Notes: generated from the sequence alone by a model not told the origin. Positions 14,965 through 24,189 are shown, numbered from the stretch's first letter. The stretch: DNA of 35,519 nucleotides from JANOMH01 sp031422295 (GCA_031422295.1 JANOQM010000070.1:1-35519), one strand, 5' to 3'. Numbers and translations are program-made.

Positions 14965-17248
14965 GCTGCTCCCCCTGTAAAACCGCCCAAATCCGCTGCG
15001 GTGTGAACGGCATCTGCACGTCACGCACGCCCCGGTCCCACAAGGCATCCAGCACGGCATTCGACACGGCGGCCAAGGCCCCCACCGTTCCCGCCTCGCC
15101 ACAGCCCTTCATTCCCATCGGGTTGTACAACGACGGAACCGGTTCGGAATGGAACCCTATATGCGGCATGTCATCGGCCCGTGGCATGGCGTAATCCATG
15201 AAAGTTGCGGTCAGCAACTGGCCCTGATCGTCATAGACCACCCGTTCGGTCACGGCCTGCCCGATCCCCTGGGCGATCCCGCCATGCACCTGCCCTTCGG
15301 CCAGCATCGGGTTGATCAGATTGCCGAAATCATCGACCACAGTATAGCGGTCCACGCGCACCACGCCGGTATCGGGGTCAATCTCGACCTCGACCACATG
15401 CGCGCCATTGGGGAATGACCGGTCGGACAGCTCGATCCGGGCGGTATAGCGCAGCAGGTCAGTCCGCCCCGCCACACGTGCGAGATCGACCACATCCAGC
15501 ACGGTCGGCGTGACATTCGACCCCGGAATGCGAAACCGTTCATCGTCAAACCCGATATCGGCCGCAGGCACCCCTTCAGCCGCGGCCAGAAACCCCGCCA
15601 TGGCCGCAATCATCTTGTCCACCGTGGCCAGCGTCGCGGTGTTCTGCACCGTGACCGACCGCGACCCGCCGGTGCCGCCGCCTGTCGGGATCAGGTCACT
15701 ATCACCCTGCATGACGCTAATCCGGTCTGCCGGAATTCCGGTCTGGTCCGCCAGAAACTGCGCATAGACGGTTTCATGCCCCTGCCCGTTGGACTGGGTT
15801 CCTACGTGAATTTGCACATCGCCCCCTTCCAAGAACACAACCGTGCTAACCTCGTCCTTATCGCCCAGAATACTTTCGATATAGTAACACAAACCCTGCC
15901 CCCGCAGCAGACCCTTCGCAGCAGACCCGGCACGGCGGCGGGCAAGGCCTGCCCGGTCCGCCTCGGCCCCAGCCCGGTCCAGCACCCGGGCAAATTCTCC
16001 GACATCATAGGTAATGCCCGTGGCACTGGTATACGGAAACTGCCCCGGTGCCACAAAGTTGCGCCGCCGCAAATCCCAGCCATCCACGCCCATCTGGCGC
16101 GCCGCCGCATCCATCATCCGTTCCAGCACGAACATCGCCTCGGGCCGGCCTGCGCCCCGGTAGGCATCAACCGGGGTCGTGTTGGTATACACCCCCTTGG
16201 ACCCCAGCCAGACGGTCTGCACATCATAGGTGCCGGGCATGACTTTGCTGAACAGTTCGGTCTGAATGATCTGCGCGAATTGCGAGTTATATGCCCCCAT
16301 ATTCGCCACGGTTTCCACCTTGTAAGCGATCAGTTTATGCGTGGCATCAAAGCCCATGCTGGCCGTCGTCACCAGATCACGGCCTGCATTATCGCTGAGC
16401 ATCGCCTCGGTCCGTTCCGACATCCAGCGCACGGGTTGGCCCGTTATCCGGGCCGCCGCCGCCGTCAGGATCATCTCGGGGTAATTCATCCCCTTCATCC
16501 CGAACCCGCCACCGACATCGGGCGTGGTCACCCGGACCTGGGCGGGTTTCAGCCTGAAATGCCAGGCCAACGCCGCCTTGGGGGCCCAGACCCCCTGCCC
16601 ATTCACGCAGACATGCAGGCGGTCGCCGTCCATTTCGGCATAACACCCCCGGGTTTCCAGCGAATTGACGATGATCCGGTTATCCGGCAGGTCCAGCGTC
16701 ACCAAATGCGCCGCACCCGCCAAAGCGGCGTCCGTCGCCGCGCGGTCGCCCAAGTCATAGTCATAGGCCAGATTGCCGGGAGCCGCAGGATGGATCAGCG
16801 GGCCGCCCACCACTGGCGCGACATGCGGTGCAAGTTCCTCGATTTCCAGCATAATCAGCTCGGCTGCATCTTTGGCCTGGGCCAAAGTATCAGCCACGAC
16901 CATCGCCACCACTTCGCCGACAAAGCGCACCCGGTCGCGGGCAATGATCGGGCGCTCCGGGGCGGCACCGCGGCTGCCATCGGTATTCTTAACCCGGTCG
17001 GCCTTCATCCCGAACACAATGCCAGCTGCGGAAATGTCAGCCGCGGTCAGCACCAGCCTGACCCCCGGTGCGGCGCGGGCATCATCAACGTTCAGGGCCG
17101 TGATCACCCCATGCGCGATGGACGAGCGCAGGAAATACACATGCCCCGCATCTGCCGGGGCAATATCGTCAATAAACCGGCCCTGCCCGGTCAGAAACCG
17201 GATATCCTCGACCCGCTTGACCGGCTGGCTGCGCCCAAATTTTTCCAT
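14951..17248 (-). CDS. Xanthine dehydrogenase family molybdopterin-binding large subunit (form II CoxL-like)
   Basis: This 765-residue protein has the family order: RVEDIRFLTGQGRFIDDI near the start, GGGFGMKGMNYPE in the Mo-binding region, the active-site loop VDAYRGAGRPEA, GGTGGSRSVTVQN, and the C-terminal catalytic Glu in MGMKGCGEAGTVGA. AYRGAGR marks the form II group; true CO dehydrogenases carry AYRCSFR, so CO oxidation should not be assumed. These enzymes normally work with a FAD subunit and a 2Fe-2S subunit, and neither is encoded nearby. The start at 17248 has AGGAG 8 nt upstream. It is followed by the coupled DUF2235 gene. Substrate unknown. Confidence 0.9.
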   Translation of the reverse strand: MEKFGRSQPVKRVEDIRFLTGQGRFIDDIAPADAGHVYFLRSSIAHGVITALNVDDARAAPGVRLVLTAADISAAGIVFGMKADRVKNTDGSRGAAPERPIIARDRVRFVGEVVAMVVADTLAQAKDAAELIMLEIEELAPHVAPVVGGPLIHPAAPGNLAYDYDLGDRAATDAALAGAAHLVTLDLPDNRIIVNSLETRGCYAEMDGDRLHVCVNGQGVWAPKAALAWHFRLKPAQVRVTTPDVGGGFGMKGMNYPEMILTAAAARITGQPVRWMSERTEAMLSDNAGRDLVTTASMGFDATHKLIAYKVETVANMGAYNSQFAQIIQTELFSKVMPGTYDVQTVWLGSKGVYTNTTPVDAYRGAGRPEAMFVLERMMDAAARQMGVDGWDLRRRNFVAPGQFPYTSATGITYDVGEFARVLDRAGAEADRAGLARRRAGSAAKGLLRGQGLCYYIESILGDKDEVSTVVFLEGGDVQIHVGTQSNGQGHETVYAQFLADQTGIPADRISVMQGDSDLIPTGGGTGGSRSVTVQNTATLATVDKMIAAMAGFLAAAEGVPAADIGFDDERFRIPGSNVTPTVLDVVDLARVAGRTDLLRYTARIELSDRSFPNGAHVVEVEIDPDTGVVRVDRYTVVDDFGNLINPMLAEGQVHGGIAQGIGQAVTERVVYDDQGQLLTATFMDYAMPRADDMPHIGFHSEPVPSLYNPMGMKGCGEAGTVGALAAVSNAVLDALWDRGVRDVQMPFTPQRIWAVLQGEQRGLS

Positions 17249-17318
17249 GCTCACACTCCTGCTCTGGCCCAAGCCCAGAGCCTAGCGGGCGCATTGGCCG
17301 TGTCCAGCAGGAACGGTG

Positions 17319-18437
17319 TTACAGGTCGGTTACAGCCACGCTGTCCCATGTGCCATAGCCGTTAAACCGGGTGGTCATGCCAAACAGATAGGCCCCCATC
17401 GCCCGGAACAGCAGCCAGTCACCGGGGGCCAGCGTCGCGGGCAAAGCAATCTCGCCCGGCAATTGGTCCAATGAGTCGCAGGTGGGGCCGTAAACCACGG
17501 CCAGCAGCCCCGCCCCGGTCTTTTCAACCCCGCCCGGCCCGATCACCCGAAAACCAGGCAGCCCGATTGAAGGAAATTCGGACAATCCGCCATAGATCCC
17601 GTCAGTCAGATAAACCCGGCCCAGGCGGATCGATTTGACCTGTGCGGCATAGGCAAAGGCATCGGCCACCAGCGCGCGGCCCGGTTCGCAAACCAGCGCC
17701 GGGCGCTGTTCAAACAGCTCCAGCCCCGCCGCGATCACTTTGAAAAAGCTGGTATAATCCGGCGTTCCGCCGTGCCGCGCCGATGGAAATCCACCGCCGA
17801 CGTTCAGGCGCGCAATCGCCACATCCGCCGACCGGACAATCGCCGCTGCCTCGGTCATATAGGCCGCCCAGGGGGCCGGGGTCGGGCATTGGGTGCCAAC
17901 ATGAAAGGTCAGCGACGGTGTCAGTCCGGCCGTTGCGACGGCCCGCAACAATGCCGCCGCCAGCGCCGGAGTTGCGCCGAATTTTGCGCCAAAATCATAG
18001 GCTGCCCCCTTGACCGGCAGGGCAAAGCGCACCGCCACTTCGCCGGTCACCCCCGCCGCGATCAGCTTTTGCAATTCCTGCGGCTCATCGATTGACCACG
18101 AGGTGACGCCGGCCGCCATGCCGCAGGCAATTTCGGCCATTGACCGCACCGGATTATGATAATGCAACCGTGCTGCGGGCAACGCGGCCCGGACCAAAGC
18201 GATTTCTTCGGGCGAGGCCACGTCAAACGCCCGCATTCCGCCCGCCACCAACTGCGCCAGCACCGCAGGGCCGGGGTTCGCCTTGACCGCGAAAGTCACC
18301 TCGCCCGGGAACCCGGCCCGAAACAGTTGATGCCGGCGTTCCAGCGCTGCGGCGGAAAAAAACTGTACCGGCAGGTCGCTGTCGGTTTGGGCGAGCCACG
18401 CGATCGGATCAGATACCATCACCGGGTTATGCCGCAT
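17319..18437 (-). CDS. Ornithine decarboxylase-type PLP enzyme (fold type III)
   Basis: This 372-residue group IV decarboxylase shows the PLP lysine in VTFAVKANPGPAVL, HVGTQCPTP, NVGGGFPS, CEPGRALVADA, the substrate-binding YGPTCDSLDQL and the closing FNGYGTW. CDS in that loop favours ornithine (or lysine/ornithine) over diaminopimelate, giving putrescine for polyamine synthesis. I chose ATG 18437 because GGAGG lies 5 nt upstream; the ATG at 18449 actually overlaps that site. It is divergent from an Lrp/AsnC regulator, which probably controls it. Confidence 0.88.
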   Translation of the reverse strand: MRHNPVMVSDPIAWLAQTDSDLPVQFFSAAALERRHQLFRAGFPGEVTFAVKANPGPAVLAQLVAGGMRAFDVASPEEIALVRAALPAARLHYHNPVRSMAEIACGMAAGVTSWSIDEPQELQKLIAAGVTGEVAVRFALPVKGAAYDFGAKFGATPALAAALLRAVATAGLTPSLTFHVGTQCPTPAPWAAYMTEAAAIVRSADVAIARLNVGGGFPSARHGGTPDYTSFFKVIAAGLELFEQRPALVCEPGRALVADAFAYAAQVKSIRLGRVYLTDGIYGGLSEFPSIGLPGFRVIGPGGVEKTGAGLLAVVYGPTCDSLDQLPGEIALPATLAPGDWLLFRAMGAYLFGMTTRFNGYGTWDSVAVTDL

Positions 18438-18542
18438 CGCCGCCTCCATGTTTCATTTTTCAAAAACATATGCTAGTACTTGGTCAATGTGTCGCATCAC
18501 ATTGTACAAAACGACTCTCAGTTACGGCGTAAAGACAAGATT
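18438..18542. promoter_or_regulatory. Divergent promoter region of decarboxylase and Lrp/AsnC gene
   Basis: This 105-bp gap is AT-rich in its middle and contains the perfect palindrome TTGTACAA (18502-18509) and CATATG nearby. Lrp-type regulators usually bind such AT-rich dyads in their own divergent promoter. Assignment of the operator is tentative. Confidence 0.35.
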
Positions 18543-18992
18543 ATGGGCAATTCGACCGACCTTGACGATACCGACCGCGCCCTGCTGGCGCATCTGTCCA
18601 CCAATGCCCGCCTGCCCGTGGCCAAACTCGCCGTGCGCATGGGCCTTGCGCGGACCACCGTGCAGGCCCGGCTGGACCGGTTAGAGCGGACCAGCGTGAT
18701 CGCGGGTTACACCCTGAAACTCTCTGCCGATGCGACCCGTGGCCAGATCCGCGCCACCGTCCTGATCAACATCACCCCCGCCGCCCAGACCGCCGTGCTG
18801 GCCGCGCTGAAACGGCTGATCCCGGTCGAACGGGTCCATACCACCTCGGGCCGCTTCGATCTGGCCTGCACTTTGCGCACCGCCTCGACGCTGGAACTGG
18901 ACGAAACCCTGGATAAAATCGGCGAGATTGAGGGCGTGTTGTCGATGGAATCCCTCATTCATCTGTCCACCCGGATTGATCGCGGGGCCTGA
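18543..18992 (+). CDS. Lrp/AsnC family transcriptional regulator
   Basis: This 149-residue protein has the AsnC-type HTH at about residues 8-55 (LDDTDRALLAHLSTNARLPV, AVRMGLARTTVQARLDRLER, SVIAGYTLKL) and a RAM ligand-binding domain after it (VHTTSGRFDLACTLR). It is divergent from the ornithine decarboxylase-type gene, so an amino acid such as ornithine, lysine or arginine is a likely ligand; this is inference from position. Start at 18543; an in-frame ATG at 18480 would add an atypical tail. Confidence 0.9.
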   Translation: MGNSTDLDDTDRALLAHLSTNARLPVAKLAVRMGLARTTVQARLDRLERTSVIAGYTLKLSADATRGQIRATVLINITPAAQTAVLAALKRLIPVERVHTTSGRFDLACTLRTASTLELDETLDKIGEIEGVLSMESLIHLSTRIDRGA

Positions 18993-19053
18993 CCCCCTTT
19001 TCCTGCATCGCTGCAACGGTTAGACGAACCCTGAACTTGACAGGATCACGCCG

Positions 19054-21996
19054 ATGCCGATGGAAAAGACCTTTGACGCGACCGAGGCCGAGGCCCGGAT
19101 TTACGCCATGTGGGAGGCGATGGGGGCGTTCCGCGCCGGGGCCAATGCGTCGAGGGCCGAGACCTTTACCATCATGATCCCGCCGCCGAATGTGACCGGA
19201 TCGCTGCATGTCGGCCATGCGTTCAACAACACCTTGCAGGATGTGTTGGTGCGCTGGAAGCGGATGCAGGGCTATGATGTACTGTGGCAGCCGGGGACCG
19301 ACCATGCCGGGATTGCGACGCAGTTGGTGGTGGAGCGGCAACTGGCGAAGGCCGGAAATGAATCACGGGCCGAGATGGGCCGCGAGAAGTTTCTGGAGAG
19401 AGTCTGGGAGTGGAAGGCTGAATCCGGCGGCAATATCCGCAATCAATTGAAACGGCTGGGTGCGTCCTGTGACTGGGATCGCGAGGCGTTTACCATGGAT
19501 GCTAATTTCCATGATGCCGTCATCAAGGTCTTTGTCGATATGTATAACAAGGGCCTGATCTATCGTGGCAAGCGGCTGGTCAACTGGGACCCGCATTTCG
19601 AAACCGCCATTTCCGACCTTGAGGTTGAAAATGTGGAAGTCGCCGGGCAGATGTGGCACTTTAAATACCTGCTGGCCGAAGGTGCCACCTACATCTATGT
19701 TGAAAAAAATCAAGACGGGCGCGTGACCCTGTCCGAGGAACGCAACTACATCTCCATCGCCACCACCCGGCCAGAGACAATGCTGGGCGACGGTGCGGTG
19801 GCGGTTCATCCCTCCGACGAACGCTATGCGCCGATTGTGGGCAAGATGGTTGAAATCCCCATCGCCAATGACGACGGCAGCTTTCGCCAAATCAAAATCA
19901 TCCACGACGACTACCCTGACCCGACCTTTGGCTCCGGGGCTGTGAAAATTACCGGGGCGCATGACTTCAATGACCATGAGGTCGCGAGGCGGCATGGCCT
20001 GACCATGCACATCCTGATGGATACCAAGGGCAACATGGTCTCGCATGATGCCCCCGACAACATTGTGCCAACCCGCTACCGTGGCCTGCACCGCTTCATC
20101 AAAGACGGCATCCCCGGTGCCCGCGAATTGGCCATCGCCGAAATCAACGCCCGCGGCCGCGCCGTCACCCGTAGGTCGGGGTTCACCCCGACTCCCGCCG
20201 ATGACATTGCCGACACCGGCGGGGTTAACCCCGCCCTACAAGTCCCCTACGTCGAAGACAAACCGATCATGCAACCCTTCGGCGACCGCTCGAAAGTGGT
20301 CATCGAGCCGATGCTGACCGACCAATGGTTCGTCGACACCGCCAAGATCGTCGGCCCCGCGCTGGATGCGGTGCGGCAGGGGCGGACCCGGATCATCCCG
20401 GAGTCTGGCGAAAAGACCTATTACCACTGGCTGGAGAATATCGAGCCGTGGTGCATTTCCCGGCAATTGTGGTGGGGGCATCAGATTCCGGTTTGGTATG
20501 GACCGACCCCTCAAGATGGCTACGACTTCAATAGGGACTACGACCTGACCAGCAACTATAAGTATGCTTTCTGCGGCGCTACTTTTGAAGAAGCAGCCAA
20601 GAGCGCCGAACTCCGCTATGGACCAAGGGTTTTCGAGGTTTCCTCAAAGGAGGAGGCGGAGGCATTTAGAGGTTTTGAAGTTCCTCTCTACCGCGACCCC
20701 GACGTCCTCGACACCTGGTTCTCCTCCGGCCTCTGGCCGATCGGCACGCTGGGCTGGCCCAACTGGACCGAGGACACCAAGAAATACTTCCCCACCGATG
20801 TCCTGATCACCGGCTCCGACATCCTGTTCTTCTGGGTCGCCCGGATGATGATGATGCAGCTTGCGGTGGTCGAACAGGAACCCTTCCACACCGTCTACCT
20901 GCACCAGCTCGTCCGCGACGAGAAGGGCGAGAAGATGTCCAAGACGCGAGGCAATGTCATCGACCCGCTGGATATCGTCGACCAATACGGGGCCGATGCG
21001 CTGCGCTTTACCATGACGCAGATGGCGGCGATTGGCGGCGTGCTGAAACTGTCCGAGGACCGGATCAAGGGCTACCGCAACTTCGGCACCAAGCTGTGGA
21101 ACGCGCATCGGTTTGCCGAAATGAACGGGGTGTTCGACGGGCCGCGCCCGACAGAACCGCCACACCCCACTCAAACCGTCAACAATTGGATCATCGGCGA
21201 AACCAGCAAAACCCTCGCCGAGGTCAACGAAGCCCTCACCACCTACCGCTTCAACGACGCCGCCAACGCGCTTTATGCCTTTGTCTGGGGCAAGGTCTGC
21301 GACTGGTATGTCGAGTTTTCCAAACCCCTGCTACAAGGCGACGACACCACCCACAAGCCCGAGACCCAACAAACCATGGCCTGGGTGCTGGACCAGTGCC
21401 TGATCCTGCTGCACCCGATCATGCCCTTCATCACCGAAGAGCTTTGGGGCCAAACCGACCGCCCCAAACCCCTGATCCACACCGACTGGCCCACCTACAG
21501 CGACCTGACCGACCCAAAGGCCCACCAAGAAATGACCTGGGCCATCGCGATGATCGACAACATCCGCTCTGCCCGGGCGCAGATGAACGTCCCCGCCGGG
21601 CTGTATGTGCCGGTCCTGCAACTGAACGCCGACATGGCTGCCCAAAACGCATGGGCCAAAAACGAAACCCTGATCAAACGGCTGGCCCGGATCGAATCTC
21701 TCACCCCCACCACCACAGTCCCCAAAGGCGCGATCACCGTCGCCACCCCCGGCGCGACCTTTGCCATCCCGCTCGCCGGGATCATCGACATCGCTGCAGA
21801 AATGGCCCGGCTGACCAAAGCCCATGAAAAACTTACCAAGGAAATCAATGGGTTGCGAAACCGGCTGAACAACCCGAACTTCGCCACCTCCGCCCCGCCC
21901 GAGGTGGTCGCAGAGGCGCAGACAAACCTGACAGCGCGGCAAGACGAAGCCGCCCAACTGACCGGGGCCATGGCGCGATTGGCCGAACTGGGCTAA
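19054..21996 (+). CDS. valS: Valyl-tRNA synthetase
   Basis: This 980-residue class I synthetase charges tRNA-Val. The HIGH motif is in PPPNVTGSLHVGHAFNN, the editing domain carries ATTRPETMLGDGAVAVHP, DVLDTWFSSGLWP follows, and the KMSKS loop is GEKMSKTRGNVIDP. The C-terminus (about 905-975) is the expected coiled-coil tRNA arm. Residues about 373-395 (RSGFTPTPADDIADTGGVNP and on) are encoded by a 69-bp double palindrome that looks like an intergenic repeat inserted in frame. A second stretch, about 485-545 (20505-20695), and the last third differ in codon choice from the rest. The start at 19054 has AGGA 8 nt upstream. Confidence 0.95.
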   Translation: MPMEKTFDATEAEARIYAMWEAMGAFRAGANASRAETFTIMIPPPNVTGSLHVGHAFNNTLQDVLVRWKRMQGYDVLWQPGTDHAGIATQLVVERQLAKAGNESRAEMGREKFLERVWEWKAESGGNIRNQLKRLGASCDWDREAFTMDANFHDAVIKVFVDMYNKGLIYRGKRLVNWDPHFETAISDLEVENVEVAGQMWHFKYLLAEGATYIYVEKNQDGRVTLSEERNYISIATTRPETMLGDGAVAVHPSDERYAPIVGKMVEIPIANDDGSFRQIKIIHDDYPDPTFGSGAVKITGAHDFNDHEVARRHGLTMHILMDTKGNMVSHDAPDNIVPTRYRGLHRFIKDGIPGARELAIAEINARGRAVTRRSGFTPTPADDIADTGGVNPALQVPYVEDKPIMQPFGDRSKVVIEPMLTDQWFVDTAKIVGPALDAVRQGRTRIIPESGEKTYYHWLENIEPWCISRQLWWGHQIPVWYGPTPQDGYDFNRDYDLTSNYKYAFCGATFEEAAKSAELRYGPRVFEVSSKEEAEAFRGFEVPLYRDPDVLDTWFSSGLWPIGTLGWPNWTEDTKKYFPTDVLITGSDILFFWVARMMMMQLAVVEQEPFHTVYLHQLVRDEKGEKMSKTRGNVIDPLDIVDQYGADALRFTMTQMAAIGGVLKLSEDRIKGYRNFGTKLWNAHRFAEMNGVFDGPRPTEPPHPTQTVNNWIIGETSKTLAEVNEALTTYRFNDAANALYAFVWGKVCDWYVEFSKPLLQGDDTTHKPETQQTMAWVLDQCLILLHPIMPFITEELWGQTDRPKPLIHTDWPTYSDLTDPKAHQEMTWAIAMIDNIRSARAQMNVPAGLYVPVLQLNADMAAQNAWAKNETLIKRLARIESLTPTTTVPKGAITVATPGATFAIPLAGIIDIAAEMARLTKAHEKLTKEINGLRNRLNNPNFATSAPPEVVAEAQTNLTARQDEAAQLTGAMARLAELG
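20171..20239. repeat. 69-bp double palindrome inside valS
   Basis: GTCGGGGT (20175-20182) pairs with ACCCCGAC (20185-20192). GGCGGGGTTAACCCCGCC (20218-20235) is a perfect 18-bp palindrome. The outer ends GTAGG (20171-20175) and CCTAC (20235-20239) also pair. The length is 69 bp, a multiple of three, and the valS frame passes through it without a stop. The intergenic copy at 26118-26172 has the same order of arms. Confidence 0.75.
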
Positions 21997-22006
21997 CAAG
22001 TCCGCA

Positions 22007-22041
22007 TTCTTTTGTTCTAAAATATCCCCGCCGGAGGCTCC
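22007..22041. repeat. Convergent-end motif, copy 2
   Basis: TTCTTTTGTT, three bases, AAATAT and CCCCGCCGGAGGCTCC, with the same spacing as at 13865-13899. It lies between the ends of valS and the convergent secreted-protein gene at 22066. Confidence 0.65.
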
Positions 22042-22065
22042 GATCCTTCCCCCGGCGCAAGCCCG

Positions 22066-22503
22066 TCAAGGTGCGGGCACAACCGTCACCACCACCGTAT
22101 AATCCGCCAAAACCGCCACCCGGCCCAACTGTTCGATCACCGCCACATCAGGCTCCAGCCGGTCCAGCGTCAGCCGATGTCCCGCCACGACGGCCTCGCG
22201 CCCACCGTCGTCGCACAGATTGCACAGCACGATGGTCTGCATGTCCCCGGACCCGACCTGTACAGCAAAAACCGTGCGGATCGTGCCCTCCCAATAACAA
22301 TCATAGGCCGAGGGGCAGCGCATATCGGTCACTGCGGTCAAGGTCAGGCTGACCTCCGGGGCTTTGACCCCGATCATTCCCCCGGCCGGGATCATCACCG
22401 TTACCCCGCCCGGAACCGCGACGGCGGCCGGTTCCGCCAGCGCGGGCAGCGCCACAATACATGCGGCCACGATCCCCGCCAAAACTCCAAAACGACGCCG
22501 CAT
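22066..22503 (-). CDS. Secreted hypothetical protein
   Basis: This 145-residue protein starts with a clear signal peptide, MRRRFGVLAGIVAACIVALP, with cleavage likely after ALA at about residue 23. The mature part is a small beta-rich domain with cysteines in DMRCPSAYDCYWEG and VLCNLCDD, probably disulphide bonded in the periplasm. I do not recognise a named family. I chose ATG 22503; a GTG at 22515 is in frame. It converges on valS and is divergent from the aminotransferase gene. Confidence 0.75.
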   Translation of the reverse strand: MRRRFGVLAGIVAACIVALPALAEPAAVAVPGGVTVMIPAGGMIGVKAPEVSLTLTAVTDMRCPSAYDCYWEGTIRTVFAVQVGSGDMQTIVLCNLCDDGGREAVVAGHRLTLDRLEPDVAVIEQLGRVAVLADYTVVVTVVPAP

Positions 22504-22634
22504 CTGCCCACCCACCTTGTCATTGATCCAACCCTATGACGCAGCCGCAACCGCAGTCCTTGGCCAGCCCGCAAACGACACATCACACCGCTCCCCCTTG
22601 CAAGCCCCCTTTGTTTGCGGCCAATCATATTACC

Positions 22635-23762
22635 ATGACTGATGACCCCCGCCTGACTTCGCCCCGCTTTACGCCTCTGGCCGCCAGCCTGCCCGCCACA
22701 GTGCCGTTTGTCGGGCCCGAGGCGCAGGAACGCCAATGCGGCCAGCCTTTCACCGCCCGGCTCGGGGCGAACGAGAACGCCTTCGGCCCCTCGCCCGATG
22801 CGATCACGGCGATGCAAAGTGCCGCCCATGACGCATGGAAATACCCCGACCCCGACATGTACGACCTGCGCCACGCCATCGCCGCCCACCATGGCTGCGA
22901 TCCCGCCCATATCATGCCCGGCGAGGGCATCGACGGGCTGCTGGGCCTGATCACCCGGCTGTTCATCGGCCCAGGCGATCACGTTGTTACCAGCGCCGGG
23001 GCCTACCCGACCTTCAACTTCCATGTCGCTGGCTTTGGCGGGACGCTGCACGCGATTGCCTACACCGGCAATTATGAGGACCCTGCCCGCCTGATCGCCC
23101 GCGCCCGCGAAACCCGTGCCAAACTGATCTATATCGCCAATCCCGACAATCCGATGGGCAGCCACCACGGGGCCGACACGATTGCCCGGATGGTCGATAA
23201 CGTGCCCAACGGCTGCCTTCTGCTGCTGGACGAGGCCTATATTGACCTCGCCCCACCAGCCACCTCGCCCGCGCTCGACCCCACCGATCCCCGCGTGATC
23301 CGGCTGCGGACCTTTTCCAAAGGCTACGGGCTTGCGGGTGCGCGGGTCGGCTATGCCGTCGGGGCCGCCCCGCTGATTCAGGCCTTCCACAAGGTCCGCA
23401 ACCACTTTGGCCTGTCGCGCATGGCGCAGGCCGGGGCGATGGCCGCGCTGGCCGATAAGGACTGGCTGACCCATGTGCAAACCCAGGTCGTCATCGCCCG
23501 CGCCAGCATCGCCCGGATCGCGCGGGCCAACGGCCTGACCCCGCTCCCCTCCGCCACCAATTTCGTGACCATCGACTGCGGGCGGGACGGCAGTTACGCC
23601 CGTACAATCCTGACTGCCCTGCTGGCCCAAGGCATCTTTGTCCGCATGCCCTTCGTCGCGCCGCAAGACCGCTGCATCCGGGTCAGTTGCGGCACACCCG
23701 CCGACCTTGCGGCCTTTGCCACAGCCCTCCCCCGCGCCCTCACCGCAGCCCGGCTGACATAA
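22635..23762 (+). CDS. Histidinol-phosphate aminotransferase-like PLP enzyme
   Basis: This 375-residue fold type I aminotransferase of the HisC group shows RLGANENAFGPSP, YPDPDMYDLRHAIA, YIANPDNPMG, LLLDEAYIDLAP and the PLP lysine in RTFSKGYGLAGARVGYAVG. RVSCGTPADL near the end holds the substrate-binding Arg. HisC makes histidinol phosphate in histidine synthesis; the group also includes aromatic aminotransferases, and no other his genes are nearby, so the exact substrate is open. I chose ATG 22635, where MTDDPRLTSPRFTPLAASL fits relatives; the frame is open to 22536 but the extra part is Pro/Gln-rich. Confidence 0.85.
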   Translation: MTDDPRLTSPRFTPLAASLPATVPFVGPEAQERQCGQPFTARLGANENAFGPSPDAITAMQSAAHDAWKYPDPDMYDLRHAIAAHHGCDPAHIMPGEGIDGLLGLITRLFIGPGDHVVTSAGAYPTFNFHVAGFGGTLHAIAYTGNYEDPARLIARARETRAKLIYIANPDNPMGSHHGADTIARMVDNVPNGCLLLLDEAYIDLAPPATSPALDPTDPRVIRLRTFSKGYGLAGARVGYAVGAAPLIQAFHKVRNHFGLSRMAQAGAMAALADKDWLTHVQTQVVIARASIARIARANGLTPLPSATNFVTIDCGRDGSYARTILTALLAQGIFVRMPFVAPQDRCIRVSCGTPADLAAFATALPRALTAARLT

Positions 23763-23820
23763 CTGTGACTTGCCTTCCCGTGACAGGAAGGGTGCAGCAA
23801 GGGTCCAAAGGAGAACACCC

Positions 23821-24189
23821 ATGAAACAACTCATCATCGGTCTGGCCCTCGGCCTGACAGTCAGCGCCCTGATCGTCCGGGCACAGGAAACCACGACACA
23901 TGACATGGGCGATATGCAAATGTCCGGCGTGATGACCCCGGCGTCGATGGCCTTTGCGCAGGCCGAAGCCTACATGATGACGTCGATGGCGATCACCTAT
24001 ACTGGCGACGCCGACGTAGATTTCATCACCAGCATGATCCCGCACCATCAGGGGGCGGTGGAAATGGCCAAGATCGTGCTGCAATACGGGCGTGATCCAG
24101 AGGTCAAGGCCCTTGCAGAAGGGATCATCGCCGCGCAGGAGTCCGAGATTGCGTGGATGGCCGGGTGGTTGGCGGCGCTTCCGATGTGA
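23821..24189 (+). CDS. DUF305 family exported protein
   Basis: This 122-residue protein has a signal peptide (MKQLIIGLALGLTVSALIVR, cut likely after VRA). The DUF305 pattern follows: VDFITSMIPHHQGAVEMAKI, with the His-His-Gln motif, and a second helix rich in Glu and Met. DUF305 proteins are ferritin-like helical bundles often linked to copper handling; the Met/His-rich start of the mature part (HDMGDMQMSG) fits metal binding. The start at 23821 has AAGGAG 8 nt upstream. It follows the aminotransferase by 58 nt. Confidence 0.88.
   Translation: MKQLIIGLALGLTVSALIVRAQETTTHDMGDMQMSGVMTPASMAFAQAEAYMMTSMAITYTGDADVDFITSMIPHHQGAVEMAKIVLQYGRDPEVKALAEGIIAAQESEIAWMAGWLAALPM

Noticed and set aside
14951..17248. 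True carbon monoxide dehydrogenase (CoxL form I)
   Set aside because: The active-site loop reads AYRGAGR, not AYRCSFR, and no CoxM or CoxS gene is present.
15776..17365. 529-codon plus-strand open frame
   Set aside because: Antisense to the CoxL-like gene, no domain likeness, His/Gly/Arg-rich composition typical of a shadow.
22401..23906. 501-codon minus-strand open frame
   Set aside because: Antisense to the HisC-type aminotransferase, whose motifs are complete; Gly/Val/Gln-rich shadow.
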